This document shows, piece after piece, positions 1-8,822 of a stretch of DNA of 64,000 bases. Made by a program: the position numbers and the translations under genes. The notes under the pieces are model-generated. The model worked only from the letters and a program-made list of their open reading frames with translations, ran no database searches and was not told where the DNA came from. This stretch comes from JAGREO01 sp020446285 (lineage in GTDB: Bacteria; Pseudomonadota; Alphaproteobacteria; Geminicoccales; Geminicoccaceae): the NCBI GenBank assembly GCA_041398005.1, contig JAWKVP010000005.1, positions 124,001 through 188,000 on the forward strand, in the 5' to 3' direction. Numbering within the stretch: position 1 is the stretch's first letter; the number at the start of each line of letters is the position of its first letter.

Positions 1-1
1 G

Positions 2-511
2 CGGCAGGCGGAAGCCGCTTTGACGTTGGCCTTGTCCGGCCCGAGAGTCGAGGATATCGCAGCGGCAGAAGCGCAGCTCGACGCGTCGCAGGCGACACTC
101 GACCTGCTTCGCTACAAGATCGACGAAGGCACGCTGCGCGCGCCGGCCGACTCCGTGGTCCGCTCGCGCCTGCGCGAACCCGGAGACATGGTAACCCCCG
201 CGATACCCGTATTCGCGCTGGCACTGACAGAACCGAAATGGATCCGCATCCATGTAGGTGAACCCGATCTCGGGCGCATTCGTCCCGGCATGACCGCACA
301 GATCCTCACCGACAGCCAGGTCGATCATCCGGTGACAGGCACGATCGGCTATATCTCGTCGGTCGCCGAGTTCACGCCGAAGTCGGTCCAGACCGCCGAG
401 CTGCGAACGAGCCTCGTCTACGAGGTCCACGTCACGGTCCGGGATACGTCCGACACGATGCGTCTTGGCCAGCCCGTCACCGTGCGTCTGCACGCAGGGG
501 CAGTTCCATGA
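2..511 (+). CDS. HlyD-family periplasmic adaptor, 5'-truncated (YbhG-like)
   Basis: This is the C-terminal part of a membrane-fusion/adaptor subunit of an ABC efflux pump; the reading frame is open to the window edge, so the N-terminus and any signal anchor lie outside. About 169 residues are visible. They hold the returning arm of the alpha-helical hairpin (EDIAAAEAQLDASQATLDLL), then the second half of a lipoyl-like domain (TLRAPADSVVRSRLREPGDM), then a beta-barrel domain ending in VTVRLHAG. The stop overlaps the ATG of the next gene (ATGA), so it is translationally coupled to a double-ATPase subunit and two ABC-2 permeases, as in the enterobacterial ybhGFSR operon. The substrate cannot be told from sequence. 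Confidence 0.85.
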   Translation, partial: RQAEAALTLALSGPRVEDIAAAEAQLDASQATLDLLRYKIDEGTLRAPADSVVRSRLREPGDMVTPAIPVFALALTEPKWIRIHVGEPDLGRIRPGMTAQILTDSQVDHPVTGTIGYISSVAEFTPKSVQTAELRTSLVYEVHVTVRDTSDTMRLGQPVTVRLHAGAVP

Positions 512-2259
512 CCTCACCCATCGTCAGCGCAACCGATCTCTGCAAGACCTTCGACAGCCGCGGCACGACCGGAATCCGTGCCATTGACAGGCTGTCGATG
601 GAGATCCGTGCCGGGGAACTCACGGCACTGGTCGGTCCCGATGGTGCGGGCAAGACGACACTCATGCGGATGATGGCAGGTCTGCTCGTTCCCGATTCGG
701 GCAGGCTCGACGTACTGGATACGGACGTGATCCGGGATCCGCAGGCGGTACAGAACCGGATCAGCTACATGCCGCAGCGTTTCGGCCTGTACGAGGATCT
801 GAGCGTGCAGGAGAATCTCGACCTCTATGCGGATCTGCACGGCGTCACGAGGACAGAGCGGAGAACGCGTTTTTCCCGACTTCTCGACATGACCGATCTG
901 GCCCGTTTCACCAGTCGGCCCGCAGGCAAGCTGTCGGGCGGCATGAAGCAGAAGCTGGGGCTCGCATGCACATTGGTCCGCTCGCCCGACCTGCTGTTGC
1001 TCGACGAACCCAGTGTCGGCGTCGACCCGCTTTCCCGGCGGGAACTCTGGAAGGTCATTCAGGAACTTGTCGACGAGCAGAAGCTCAGCGTGATCGTGAG
1101 CACTGCCTACATGGACGAGGCAGAGCGTTGCGCGAAGGTCTTCGTCCTGGCACATGGCAGGCTTCTGGATGCAGGCACACCCGGGCAACTGAGCGGACGG
1201 GCGAACCAGCTCACCTTCACCGCCCTTCCACCCGAAGGCATGCCTGCCCGCGACCTGCAGGCGCGGCTGATCGACCGGCCGGAACTGATTGCCGACGCGG
1301 TCCCCGAGGGCGGCAATGTGCGTTTCATCTCTCAGCCGGACATCACCGCAAAACAGCTCGATACCCTGCTCGACGGCGTTCCCTTCGTACCTCGCGAAGA
1401 GAGGCTGGAGGATGCCTTCATGCTGCTCCTGCGAAAGCACGAGGATGGATCGGGACGCCCCGCACCCATGCCGGAGGCTGCTCCTGCCGTCACGAGCGGG
1501 AGCAGGGAACCTGTCATCTCGGCGCGCAATCTGGTTCGCAGGTTCGGCGATTTCACCGCTGTCGCCAGTACTTCCTTTTCGGTCGAACGCGGCGAGATCT
1601 TCGGTCTTCTTGGCCCGAACGGCGCCGGCAAGACCACGACATTCCGGATGCTCTGCGGCCTTCTGCCCGCGACCAGCGGCGAACTTCTGGTCGCGGGAAG
1701 CGATCTGCGCGCCGCAAGGGCGCAGGCCCGGGCGCGGATCGGCTATGTGTCGCAGAAATTTGCCTTGTACGGTCTTCTGTCGGTACGTCAGAATCTCGAG
1801 TTTTTCGGCAGTGCCTGCGGACTGCGTGGCGCCAGACTGCGCACGCGCATCTCTGACACTCTCAGGCTGTTCGATCTCGATCCGTCCCTGGAGAGCGGTC
1901 TCCTGCCCGCCGGCTACAAGCAACGTCTCGCCATGGCGACCGCCCTGCTGCATCAGCCCGAAATACTGTTCCTCGACGAACCCACCAGCGGCATCGACCC
2001 GCTCGCCCGCCGCGCCTTCTGGCGTACGATCACGACGCTGGCCCAGTCTGGCGTGACAATCGTGGTGACGACGCATTTCATGGAGGAAGCCGAATATTGC
2101 GATCGCATCGCCATTCAGGATGCGGGTCGGATGCTGGCCATCGGCACACCCCGCGAGGTGCGGGAACAAGGCGGCGAGGCCGGTGCGAACGACATGAACA
2201 GTGCCTTCATCGCCATCGTCGAACAGGGTCGCGCGCAGCAGGATCGGCAGGCTGCATGA
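508..2259 (+). CDS. ybhF: ABC efflux ATPase with two fused nucleotide-binding domains (YbhF-like)
   Basis: This 583-residue cytoplasmic ATPase powers an ABC-2 type exporter. NBD1 has Walker A GPDGAGKT at about residue 43, signature LSGGMKQ near 142 and Walker B LLLLDEP near 162. NBD2 has GPNGAGKT near 370, LDEPTSG near 488 and a variant signature LPAGYKQ near 465; an LPxG form at this position is usual for the YbhF/RbbA group rather than damage. The start ATG overlaps the stop of the adaptor gene, and the stop overlaps the start of the permease. The length is close to E. coli YbhF (about 578). The exported substrate is unknown; YbhF homologues are linked to drug and cation export. Confidence 0.9.
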   Translation: MTSPIVSATDLCKTFDSRGTTGIRAIDRLSMEIRAGELTALVGPDGAGKTTLMRMMAGLLVPDSGRLDVLDTDVIRDPQAVQNRISYMPQRFGLYEDLSVQENLDLYADLHGVTRTERRTRFSRLLDMTDLARFTSRPAGKLSGGMKQKLGLACTLVRSPDLLLLDEPSVGVDPLSRRELWKVIQELVDEQKLSVIVSTAYMDEAERCAKVFVLAHGRLLDAGTPGQLSGRANQLTFTALPPEGMPARDLQARLIDRPELIADAVPEGGNVRFISQPDITAKQLDTLLDGVPFVPREERLEDAFMLLLRKHEDGSGRPAPMPEAAPAVTSGSREPVISARNLVRRFGDFTAVASTSFSVERGEIFGLLGPNGAGKTTTFRMLCGLLPATSGELLVAGSDLRAARAQARARIGYVSQKFALYGLLSVRQNLEFFGSACGLRGARLRTRISDTLRLFDLDPSLESGLLPAGYKQRLAMATALLHQPEILFLDEPTSGIDPLARRAFWRTITTLAQSGVTIVVTTHFMEEAEYCDRIAIQDAGRMLAIGTPREVREQGGEAGANDMNSAFIAIVEQGRAQQDRQAA

Positions 2260-3386
2260 CCGGGTCAGGCTTCCTCGCGCGTCTGGTCGCACTGACCCGA
2301 AAGGAAATGCGACAGATGCTGCGCGACCGCAGCAATCTGGTCGTCGGACTGCTGCTGCCGGTGATCCTGATCCTGCTGTTCGGCTACGGTCTTTCCTTCG
2401 ATGTGAAGCATGCACGGGTGGCGGCAGTCCTGCCCGACAGCTCGTCAGCAACCCTGAACGCGGTCGCCGGTCTCGCGGGCTCCGATTATCTGGAGCCGGT
2501 CTGGTTGTATTCGATGGTCGAGGCCGAGGCACTGATCCGTGCCGGCGAAGTGGATGCGATCGTTCGCCTCCCTAGTCAGTTCACGCGCGATCTGGCTGGC
2601 GGTGACGGCCGGCTGCAGCTTGTCCTCAACGGAATTGATTCAAACACCGCGCAAAGCATCGAACGCTATGCAGCCGGCGCGATCGCAAATGTGCTGGCAC
2701 ATCTCGAAGACCGTCACGACGCCCGCCTCGGCCGCAGCGGCGGGGTCATTATCGAGCAACGCATCTGGTTCAATGAGGCTTCCAACAGCACCTGGTTCCT
2801 CGTGCCGGGGCTGATCGTGCTGATCATGACCCTCATCGGCGCCTTCCTGACCTCGCTTCTGATTGCGCGGGAATGGGAGCGCGGCACACTGGAATCGCTG
2901 TTTGTCACACCGGCGGCGGCACTGGAGATCACGCTTGCGAAGCTGGTGCCCTTCCTCATTGTCGGTACCATCGACCTGCTCATGTGCCTGCTGGCGGCCA
3001 GATATCTCTTTGCGGTGCCGATACGCGGCTCGCTCTCGATCATCATCCTGTCCTCGCTGCTCTACCTCCTCGTCTCGCTCAGCCTCGGACTCCTGATCTC
3101 GGGCATCACTCGCAACCAGTTCGCGGCCAGCCAGGCGGCCCTGCTGGCAAGTTTCCTGCCGGCACTGATGTTGTCGGGCTTCGTCTTCGATCTGCGCAAT
3201 GCACCCGAAGCCATCCGCTGGATCAGCCAGATCCTGCCAGCGACCCACTTCATGTCACTGATCAGGACACTGTTCATGGCGGGAGACTATTGGCCATCGA
3301 TCCTTCGGAACTCCGCCACTCTCGCCGTTCAGGCGATCCTGCTGATCGCCCTGACCCAGCGAACACTGCGCAAGCGACTGGACTGA
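2256..3386 (+). CDS. ybhS: ABC-2 type efflux permease (YbhS-like)
   Basis: This 376-residue inner-membrane permease belongs to the ABC-2 superfamily. It has a short cytoplasmic N-terminus, a first membrane helix around residues 27-46 (LVVGLLLPVILILLFGYGL), a large periplasmic loop, then five C-terminal helices. The ATG overlaps the ATPase stop (ATGA), which fixes the start; an upstream extension in the same frame lies inside the ATPase gene and is spurious. It is followed four bases later by a paralogous permease, so the two probably form a heterodimer served by the single double-ATPase. Confidence 0.88.
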   Translation: MTGSGFLARLVALTRKEMRQMLRDRSNLVVGLLLPVILILLFGYGLSFDVKHARVAAVLPDSSSATLNAVAGLAGSDYLEPVWLYSMVEAEALIRAGEVDAIVRLPSQFTRDLAGGDGRLQLVLNGIDSNTAQSIERYAAGAIANVLAHLEDRHDARLGRSGGVIIEQRIWFNEASNSTWFLVPGLIVLIMTLIGAFLTSLLIAREWERGTLESLFVTPAAALEITLAKLVPFLIVGTIDLLMCLLAARYLFAVPIRGSLSIIILSSLLYLLVSLSLGLLISGITRNQFAASQAALLASFLPALMLSGFVFDLRNAPEAIRWISQILPATHFMSLIRTLFMAGDYWPSILRNSATLAVQAILLIALTQRTLRKRLD

Positions 3387-3390
3387 ACGG

Positions 3391-4503
3391 ATGTTGAACC
3401 CGATACCCGCCCTTGTCCGGATCCTCTCGCTCGTACGAAAGGAAATGCTGACGATCCTCAAGGATCCGAAGACCCGCACCCTGCTCTTCGCGCCCGCGCT
3501 GTTCCAGACGCTTCTGTTCGGCTACGGCGCGACCTTCGACCTCAACCATGCACCCTATGCCTTGCTGGATCTCAGCGGCAGCAGAGCCTCCGCCGACCTC
3601 GTCGCAAGGCTGGACGGCAGCGGCCTGTTCGAACGTGTTGCCACACTTGAGAATACCACCCAGATCGCGGACCAGATCGACAGCGGCAATGCCCTTCTCG
3701 TCCTGACCTTCGGCAGCGATTTCGCAAAACGGCTCGCAACCGGAAACCGCTCCCCGCTGCAGGTGATCCTTGACGGCCGCAATTCGGCAACGGCGGCTCT
3801 GGCGGCGGCGGCCGTCGCCTCGGTGGTGGCCGAGTACAATGCGGCTGACGGCAACGCCATGCCATTGACCATCGTCAGGCGGGCCTGGTTCAATCCCAAT
3901 TTTGAATCGCGCTGGAACATCCTGCCGGCACTGATCGCAACGCTCAGCATGATGCAGACACTGCTTCTCTCCGCCCTTTCCGTCGCGCGCGAACGCGAAC
4001 AGGGAACCTTCGATCAATTGCTGGTTACGCCTCTGACGCCCTTTCAGATCCTGATCGGCAAGGCGCTGCCGCCGATCCTGATCGGTCTGGCTCAATCGAC
4101 GATCATATTGCTCGTTCTGATCTTCTGGTTCCGCATACCCATGAGTGGTTCCATCGGCCTGATGTTCACGGGCATTCTTGCCTTCACCACGGCGTCGGTC
4201 GGAATAGGTCTCTCCATCTCGGCCCTGTCGCTGACGATGCAGCAGGCGATGCTCTACACCTTCATGATCATCATGCCGCTTATTCTCCTTTCGGGCCTGC
4301 TGACGCCCGTGCGCAACATGCCCGAGGCCCTGCAGTTCCTGACCCTTGCAAACCCGCTTCGGTTTGCAATCGATCTTGTCCGCAGGGTCTATCTCGAGGG
4401 TGCCGGCTTCGGCGATGTGGGATTTGATCTGGTCCCGATGCTGCTTCTCGCCAGCATCACGCTGCCTCTGGCGAGCTGGCTCTTTCGCCACCGGCTGGGC
4501 TGA
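3391..4503 (+). CDS. ybhR: ABC-2 type efflux permease (YbhR-like)
   Basis: This 370-residue inner-membrane protein is paralogous to the preceding permease; both share a KEMxxxLxD-type segment before helix 1 and FGYG at its end. Helix 1 is near residues 30-48, a periplasmic domain follows, and the remaining helices lie between about 180 and 365, with the ABC-2 segment VAREREQGTFDQLLVTPL in the middle. It is the last gene of the efflux operon and is followed by 217 bases without a gene, in which no clear terminator was seen. It is assigned as the second half of a heterodimeric exporter channel. Confidence 0.88.
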   Translation: MLNPIPALVRILSLVRKEMLTILKDPKTRTLLFAPALFQTLLFGYGATFDLNHAPYALLDLSGSRASADLVARLDGSGLFERVATLENTTQIADQIDSGNALLVLTFGSDFAKRLATGNRSPLQVILDGRNSATAALAAAAVASVVAEYNAADGNAMPLTIVRRAWFNPNFESRWNILPALIATLSMMQTLLLSALSVAREREQGTFDQLLVTPLTPFQILIGKALPPILIGLAQSTIILLVLIFWFRIPMSGSIGLMFTGILAFTTASVGIGLSISALSLTMQQAMLYTFMIIMPLILLSGLLTPVRNMPEALQFLTLANPLRFAIDLVRRVYLEGAGFGDVGFDLVPMLLLASITLPLASWLFRHRLG

Positions 4504-4720
4504 GCGCCTCCATCCGATATATGAACCACCCGCGACCATGGCCCCGCGGATCATCCTGCAGCTCCCCGCCTGCGCTTTTCATGAAGGCCGGGCGGCATCT
4601 CCCCTCGGCCGAACGCTACCTACATGGCATCAATCCCGAAATGTGGAATATTCATGCCACAGAATCCGCAGGGCGGATGCTCCGTCGCGGGCGGGGACTT
4701 CCGGGAGGTGGATGGGTGGT

Positions 4721-5584
4721 TCAGCCGTCGGGTGGTGGGCCCTGGGCTTTCGGTGGTGCGGAATCGGGCGGGGCTGACTCCGGCAATGGGGAGTCCTGTA
4801 ATGCGGCGTCCGGCGGTCCGGTCTCCGATGATGCGGATTCCGGCGGGGCATTCTCGCCCCGTGGTGGAGACGGTACCATTTCGTTCGCGGCTTCCGCGTT
4901 CACCTCCACACCAGCCCCGGCCTCCGCCTTCGCCCTCTCGGCCTCGTGGATTTCGTGCCAGCCGATCGAGTAGAGCTGGTCATAGAGGGTATGGGTGAGA
5001 TCCTGAACCAGCTGCCGCCGGCCGCGCGCACGCATCAGCCGCTCGCGCCATTCCGGCGACAGGCTGCGCTGGAATCGTTCCTGCGCCTGACGCCGCAGGC
5101 GTTCGTCACGCTCCTCATCGCTTTCCACAAGCCCGGCCGGTTGCCGCTCCACCACCCGCTTCGGCCGGCCGATATGCACCAGAACCGTACGCAGCAGGCT
5201 CAGCAGCGGACCCTCTTTCGAGCGCTCGTCGGCCCGTTCGAGCCACAAAAGCGCATTCGTCCCGCCATCGTGACCATCGCTGCGGAACCGCTCGCGGATC
5301 TTCTCCAGCCAGTCATGCGCCAGCGGCATAAGCAGCCCCACAAGCTCCTTGCTGTCGCCACGGCAGGTCTTGCGAAACAGCTCGACCAGCGGCTGAACAT
5401 GCGGCATCCGCATCGTCATCCGCCTGTCCGGCTCGCTCATGCCCGCAAGGACCCCGCGCGGATCACGCTCCACCGCAAGGGCCCAGCAACCGGCCAGAAG
5501 CCGCATCGACCCCCACCGCCCCACGCGCACGAGCAGGCGCTGGCAGAATTCGACGGTGGGAAAGATCGTATCGGTCATGGACAT
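4721..5584 (-). CDS. Hypothetical protein with Pro-rich acidic tail
   Basis: Not recognised. It is a 287-residue predicted soluble protein. Residues 1 to about 215 look alpha-helical and charged (LVESDEERDERLRRQAQERF and similar), and the last 45 or so are low complexity, rich in Pro, Ala, Ser and Glu (PPESASSETGPPDAAL). There is no signal peptide and no catalytic motif that I can name. The start is the first of two close ATGs (5584 and 5578), reading MSMTDTIFP; no strong ribosome binding site distinguishes them. The frame extends far upstream on this strand, but that part runs opposite the oxidoreductase gene's own frame and is not credible. It converges with the efflux operon. Confidence 0.7.
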   Translation of the reverse strand: MSMTDTIFPTVEFCQRLLVRVGRWGSMRLLAGCWALAVERDPRGVLAGMSEPDRRMTMRMPHVQPLVELFRKTCRGDSKELVGLLMPLAHDWLEKIRERFRSDGHDGGTNALLWLERADERSKEGPLLSLLRTVLVHIGRPKRVVERQPAGLVESDEERDERLRRQAQERFQRSLSPEWRERLMRARGRRQLVQDLTHTLYDQLYSIGWHEIHEAERAKAEAGAGVEVNAEAANEMVPSPPRGENAPPESASSETGPPDAALQDSPLPESAPPDSAPPKAQGPPPDG

Positions 5585-5697
5585 GCTCGCATATGTCGCA
5601 TGACCGACCAGCCGAGTCAAGGAAATTAATCTTATACAGATCGGGAAAACCCGACACACGAAACGGTTTCCGAACGACAGGGGAGCGGATGGAGTCC

Positions 5698-6957
5698 TCA
5701 GATGAAGGAACGGTCGGCGGCGTAGGGGGAGAGGTCGATTTCGGGTGTGCGGCCGGCGACGAGGTCGGCAACGATACGGCCGGTGAGCGGACCCAGCGTC
5801 AGGCCGATATGCTGGTGGCCGAAGGCGAAGATCACGTTCGGGTGGGCGCGCGCGCGGCCGATGACCGGCAGGCCGTCGGGCAAGGATGGCCTGTGCCCCT
5901 GCCACTCGCTCAGAACCTCCTCGCGCGCGCCCCTGATGTAGCGTCGGGCGAGAGGAACGAGGCGGCGCACCCGGCGGAAATCGGGTGGCGCATGAATGCC
6001 GGCGAGTTCGACGCCCGATGTCAGGCGGAGCCCGTCGAGCATGGGTGCGAGCACGAAGCCCGGTTCCAGCGCCTGCAACGTGTATTCGGGGGCCTTTTCG
6101 GGCATGGGCAGCGTGACATGATAGCCGCGCTCGGTGTCGAGCGGCACGCGATGCCCGGCATCGGCAGCAAGATTCCCGGAAAATGCGCCGGCGGCGATGA
6201 CGATGGTATCGAAGGGACGCCGTTCGCCCTCGACGACGATGCCATGCGCACCGCCGAGAAGATCGAGGCCCAGCACCGGCATCTTCAGGTGCCGCCCGCC
6301 CCGTTCGAGAAATGCACGGGCGATCCGGCGGCTGTATTCCACGGGGCTCGTCACCCGGCGATTGGCAGTCAGGTGCAGGGCATGGGTGACCTCGTCGCCG
6401 ACGCAAGGCTCGATCTCGCGGATGACATCGCCCTCGTAAACCTCGAACGGCACGCCGTAGCGTCGGAGAAACTGCCGTTCCAGTCCGGTCGCCCGCTCGA
6501 ACCCCTCCGCCGAGCGGGCGAGCTTCAGCCAGCCGCCGGCCTTGACGAGATCGCCGGCGCCGGCCCGCTGGATCATGATGTCATGGGCGGCGGGGGCATG
6601 GTCGACGAGTGCGCGGATGGATTGCGAATGGCGTTCGACCCGGGACCAGCGGCTGGCGAGCAGGAAGCGGGCGAGCCAGGGCAGCATGCGCGGCATGTAG
6701 GACCAGCGCAGGCTGAGCGCGCTGGTCTTGTCGAACAGCATCGCCGGAACCTTCCTCAGCGTGCCCGGTGTGGCGATGGGCAGGACACTGGAGGCGCTCA
6801 GCACCCCGGCATTGCCGAAGGAGGTGCCCTCGCCCGGCTCGCGCGGATCGACGAGCGTGACCCGGTATCCCTCGTCCTGCAGGAAGAGCGCACAGCTCAA
6901 CCCGACGATGCCGCCACCGATGACGGCGATCGTTCTGCCTTCGCCAGCCGCGTTCAT
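5698..6957 (-). CDS. FAD-dependent D-amino acid dehydrogenase-like oxidoreductase (DadA family)
   Basis: This 419-residue protein of the DAO/DadA family has the N-terminal dinucleotide fold (IAVIGGGIVGLS, residues about 11-22), an acidic end of beta-2 (LVDPREPGEGTSFGNAG) and the family's C-terminal FAD-contact segment FGHQHIGLTLGPLTG. DadA-type enzymes oxidise D-amino acids (or related imino acids such as D-hydroxyproline) to keto acids and feed electrons to the respiratory chain. The ATG at 6957 is preceded by GGAAGG; an adjacent GTG at 6960 is possible. It lies about 40 bases after carbonic anhydrase on the same strand and is probably the last gene of the mbfA transcript. The substrate is not predictable from this sequence. 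Confidence 0.87.
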   Translation of the reverse strand: MNAAGEGRTIAVIGGGIVGLSCALFLQDEGYRVTLVDPREPGEGTSFGNAGVLSASSVLPIATPGTLRKVPAMLFDKTSALSLRWSYMPRMLPWLARFLLASRWSRVERHSQSIRALVDHAPAAHDIMIQRAGAGDLVKAGGWLKLARSAEGFERATGLERQFLRRYGVPFEVYEGDVIREIEPCVGDEVTHALHLTANRRVTSPVEYSRRIARAFLERGGRHLKMPVLGLDLLGGAHGIVVEGERRPFDTIVIAAGAFSGNLAADAGHRVPLDTERGYHVTLPMPEKAPEYTLQALEPGFVLAPMLDGLRLTSGVELAGIHAPPDFRRVRRLVPLARRYIRGAREEVLSEWQGHRPSLPDGLPVIGRARAHPNVIFAFGHQHIGLTLGPLTGRIVADLVAGRTPEIDLSPYAADRSFI

Positions 6958-6998
6958 CACTTCCTTCCCCGTCCCGTTTGCTGTTTGCTGTCTGCCGT

Positions 6999-7637
6999 TC
7001 AGTCGGCGGAGAGCTTCTGGCTCTCGTCGATTCCCTCATGGTCGCTGCGGCGGTAGTCGAGATCGTGCAGGATACCGTCGCGCACCCGGTACACCCAGCC
7101 ATGGATCTCGATCCGCTGGCCGCGCTGCCACGCTGCCTGCAGGATGGGATTGTAGGCGATATTGTCCACCTGGGTGCGGACATTGAGTTCGGTGAGAAGG
7201 TCGGCGGCTTCCTCGCGGCCATTGGCTCCCTCGAGGATCTTCCGGTGCTTTTCGCGCAGGTCGCGCAGGCTGCGGATCCAGTGATCGACGATACCGTTCG
7301 AGCGGGCCCCGAGTGCCGCCTGGATACCGCCGCAACTGTAGTGACCGCAGACCACGACATGCTCGACCCGCAGAACCTCGACGGCGAACTGGAGTGCACT
7401 CAGGAAGTTGAGGTCGGTATGGCCGGCGAGATTGGCGACGTTCCTGTGCACGAAGATCTCGCCGGGATCGATGTCGACGATCTGGGTCGCCGGCACGCGC
7501 GAATCGGAACAGCCGATCCAGAAGTATTTCGGTGCCTGCTGGCCGGAGAGTCTCCGGAAGAACTCCGGATCCTCCGCGCGGCGGGCGGCGGCCCACCGGC
7601 GATTGCGTGCGAGCAGGTCCTCGGGTTTGACGGACAT
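6999..7637 (-). CDS. can: Beta-class carbonic anhydrase
   Basis: This 212-residue zinc enzyme interconverts CO2 and bicarbonate in the cytoplasm. All active-site residues are present: Cys43, Asp45 and Arg47 in the CSDSRVP motif, and His99 and Cys102 in the GHYSCGG motif, giving the Cys-His-Cys zinc site. The length fits bacterial beta-class enzymes. The start is six bases after the stop of the membrane ferritin gene mbfA, which argues for one transcript; the DadA-like oxidoreductase follows. Confidence 0.95.
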   Translation of the reverse strand: MSVKPEDLLARNRRWAAARRAEDPEFFRRLSGQQAPKYFWIGCSDSRVPATQIVDIDPGEIFVHRNVANLAGHTDLNFLSALQFAVEVLRVEHVVVCGHYSCGGIQAALGARSNGIVDHWIRSLRDLREKHRKILEGANGREEAADLLTELNVRTQVDNIAYNPILQAAWQRGQRIEIHGWVYRVRDGILHDLDYRRSDHEGIDESQKLSAD

Positions 7638-7643
7638 CCGCGT

Positions 7644-8630
7644 TCAGGCGCTCCCGATGAGAATGCCGGCGGCAAAGACCAGCGCGCCGCCGAGCACCAC
7701 CTGGATGGCGGCGCGGAAGAAGGGTGTATCCATGAAGCGGTTCTGGATCCAGGCGATCGCCCAGAGTTCGACGAACACGATGGCGATGGCGATCGAGGTG
7801 GCGAGGTTGAAATCGGGGATCAGGTAGGGCAGCGCATGGCCGAGGCCACCGATGGCGGTCATGATCCCCGAGGCGAAGCCGCGCTTGACCGGCGACCCGC
7901 GGCCGGAGAGCACGCCGTCATCGCTCGCCGCCTCGGTGAAGCCCATGGAGATGCCGGCGCCGATGGATGCGGCGAGGCCGACGAGAAAGGTCTGGAAGGT
8001 GTCACCGGTGGCGAACGCGGCGGCGAAGATCGGTGCGAGCGTGGAGACCGATCCATCCATGAGCCCGGCGAGGCCCGGCTGCACCCAGGTCAGGATGAAC
8101 TGCCGGTGTGCGGCCTGCGCCTCCTCGTCGCGCACGGCGGGCGTGAGGGTTTCCTCCTCCATGTTCCGCCAGTGCGAGGCATGCCCCTGCTCCGCCTGCG
8201 CCAGTTCGCCGAGAAGCTTGCGCGTGTCGGCATCCCCGGCCCGCGCCGCCGAGCGGAGGTAGAATTCCCGTGCCTGACACTCCATGGCGACAGCCTCGTC
8301 GCGCATGGCTTCGGGGGAGAGATGGGCCGAGAGCCACACGGGCTTGCGACTGTAGAAGCCGGCCACATGTTCGCGGCGGAGGAGCGGAATGGTGTCGCCG
8401 AAACGTGCCTTGTGGCGATCGATCAACCGCTGGCGGTGGGTTTCCTCCTCCGCCGCCATGTCGCGGAACAGCCGCGCGGAGGCAGGAAATTCACCCTGAA
8501 GCCTTTCGGCGAAGGTGAGATAGATCCGCGCATCGTCCTCTTCCCCGCTGATGGCGAGCGCCAGGATTTCCTGTTCGCTCAGGTCGGAAAACCGTTTCCT
8601 GCCGGAAAATCCGAAAAACATGAGGGCCAC
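7644..8630 (-). CDS. mbfA: Membrane-bound ferritin/VIT1-like iron exporter MbfA
   Basis: This 328-residue protein has two domains. Residues 1 to about 165 are a rubrerythrin-like ferritin domain with metal-ligand helices: EEDDARIY near 30, the ExxH in AEEETHRQ near 62-65, Glu117 in AMECQAREFY, and EQGHASH near 147-153. Residues about 170-328 are a CCC1/VIT1-type membrane domain with roughly five helices. In Bradyrhizobium and Agrobacterium MbfA exports iron and protects against iron and peroxide stress, under the Irr repressor. I could not find a convincing Irr box in the 190 bases before the gene. It heads a likely mbfA-can-FAD oxidoreductase operon and is divergent from proS. Confidence 0.92.
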   Translation of the reverse strand: MALMFFGFSGRKRFSDLSEQEILALAISGEEDDARIYLTFAERLQGEFPASARLFRDMAAEEETHRQRLIDRHKARFGDTIPLLRREHVAGFYSRKPVWLSAHLSPEAMRDEAVAMECQAREFYLRSAARAGDADTRKLLGELAQAEQGHASHWRNMEEETLTPAVRDEEAQAAHRQFILTWVQPGLAGLMDGSVSTLAPIFAAAFATGDTFQTFLVGLAASIGAGISMGFTEAASDDGVLSGRGSPVKRGFASGIMTAIGGLGHALPYLIPDFNLATSIAIAIVFVELWAIAWIQNRFMDTPFFRAAIQVVLGGALVFAAGILIGSA

Positions 8631-8822
8631 GCTCCCTTGTCCGTCCTTTCGGGGTTTAGCGAAGCGCCACGCTCTTGCAAAGCGGCTCTTTGGCGACGAT
8701 CCGTCGGCAGGTCACGAAGGCGCCACGCCAGCACGGGCCGCCCTGCGATCCGGTTCACGTTGCACCTTGCTGCGATCCATGTCATGACCCGGCGCGACTT
8801 TCGATGACATTGGTGCGAACAG

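Noticed and set aside
1864..1935. Degenerate ABC signature (LPAGYKQ) in the second ATPase domain as a sign of inactivation
   Set aside because: LPxG variants at this position are usual in the YbhF/RbbA subfamily, so this is a family trait.
514..2532. A 672-codon minus-strand frame opposite the double ATPase gene
   Set aside because: It is antisense shadow of ybhF, with no recognisable protein features.
4521..4998. Overlapping plus-strand frames after the efflux operon (150 and 124 codons)
   Set aside because: They run opposite the Pro/Glu-rich tail of the minus-strand hypothetical gene and have no good ribosome binding site.
5593..7056. A 487-codon plus-strand frame opposite the DadA-like gene
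   Set aside because: The composition is Gly/Ala/Arg/Asp antisense type; the minus-strand FAD motifs are decisive.
8631..8822. An Irr/ICE-type operator upstream of mbfA
   Set aside because: I expected one from rhizobial MbfA regulation but found no AT-rich TTTAGAA-type palindrome; only short direct repeats are present.
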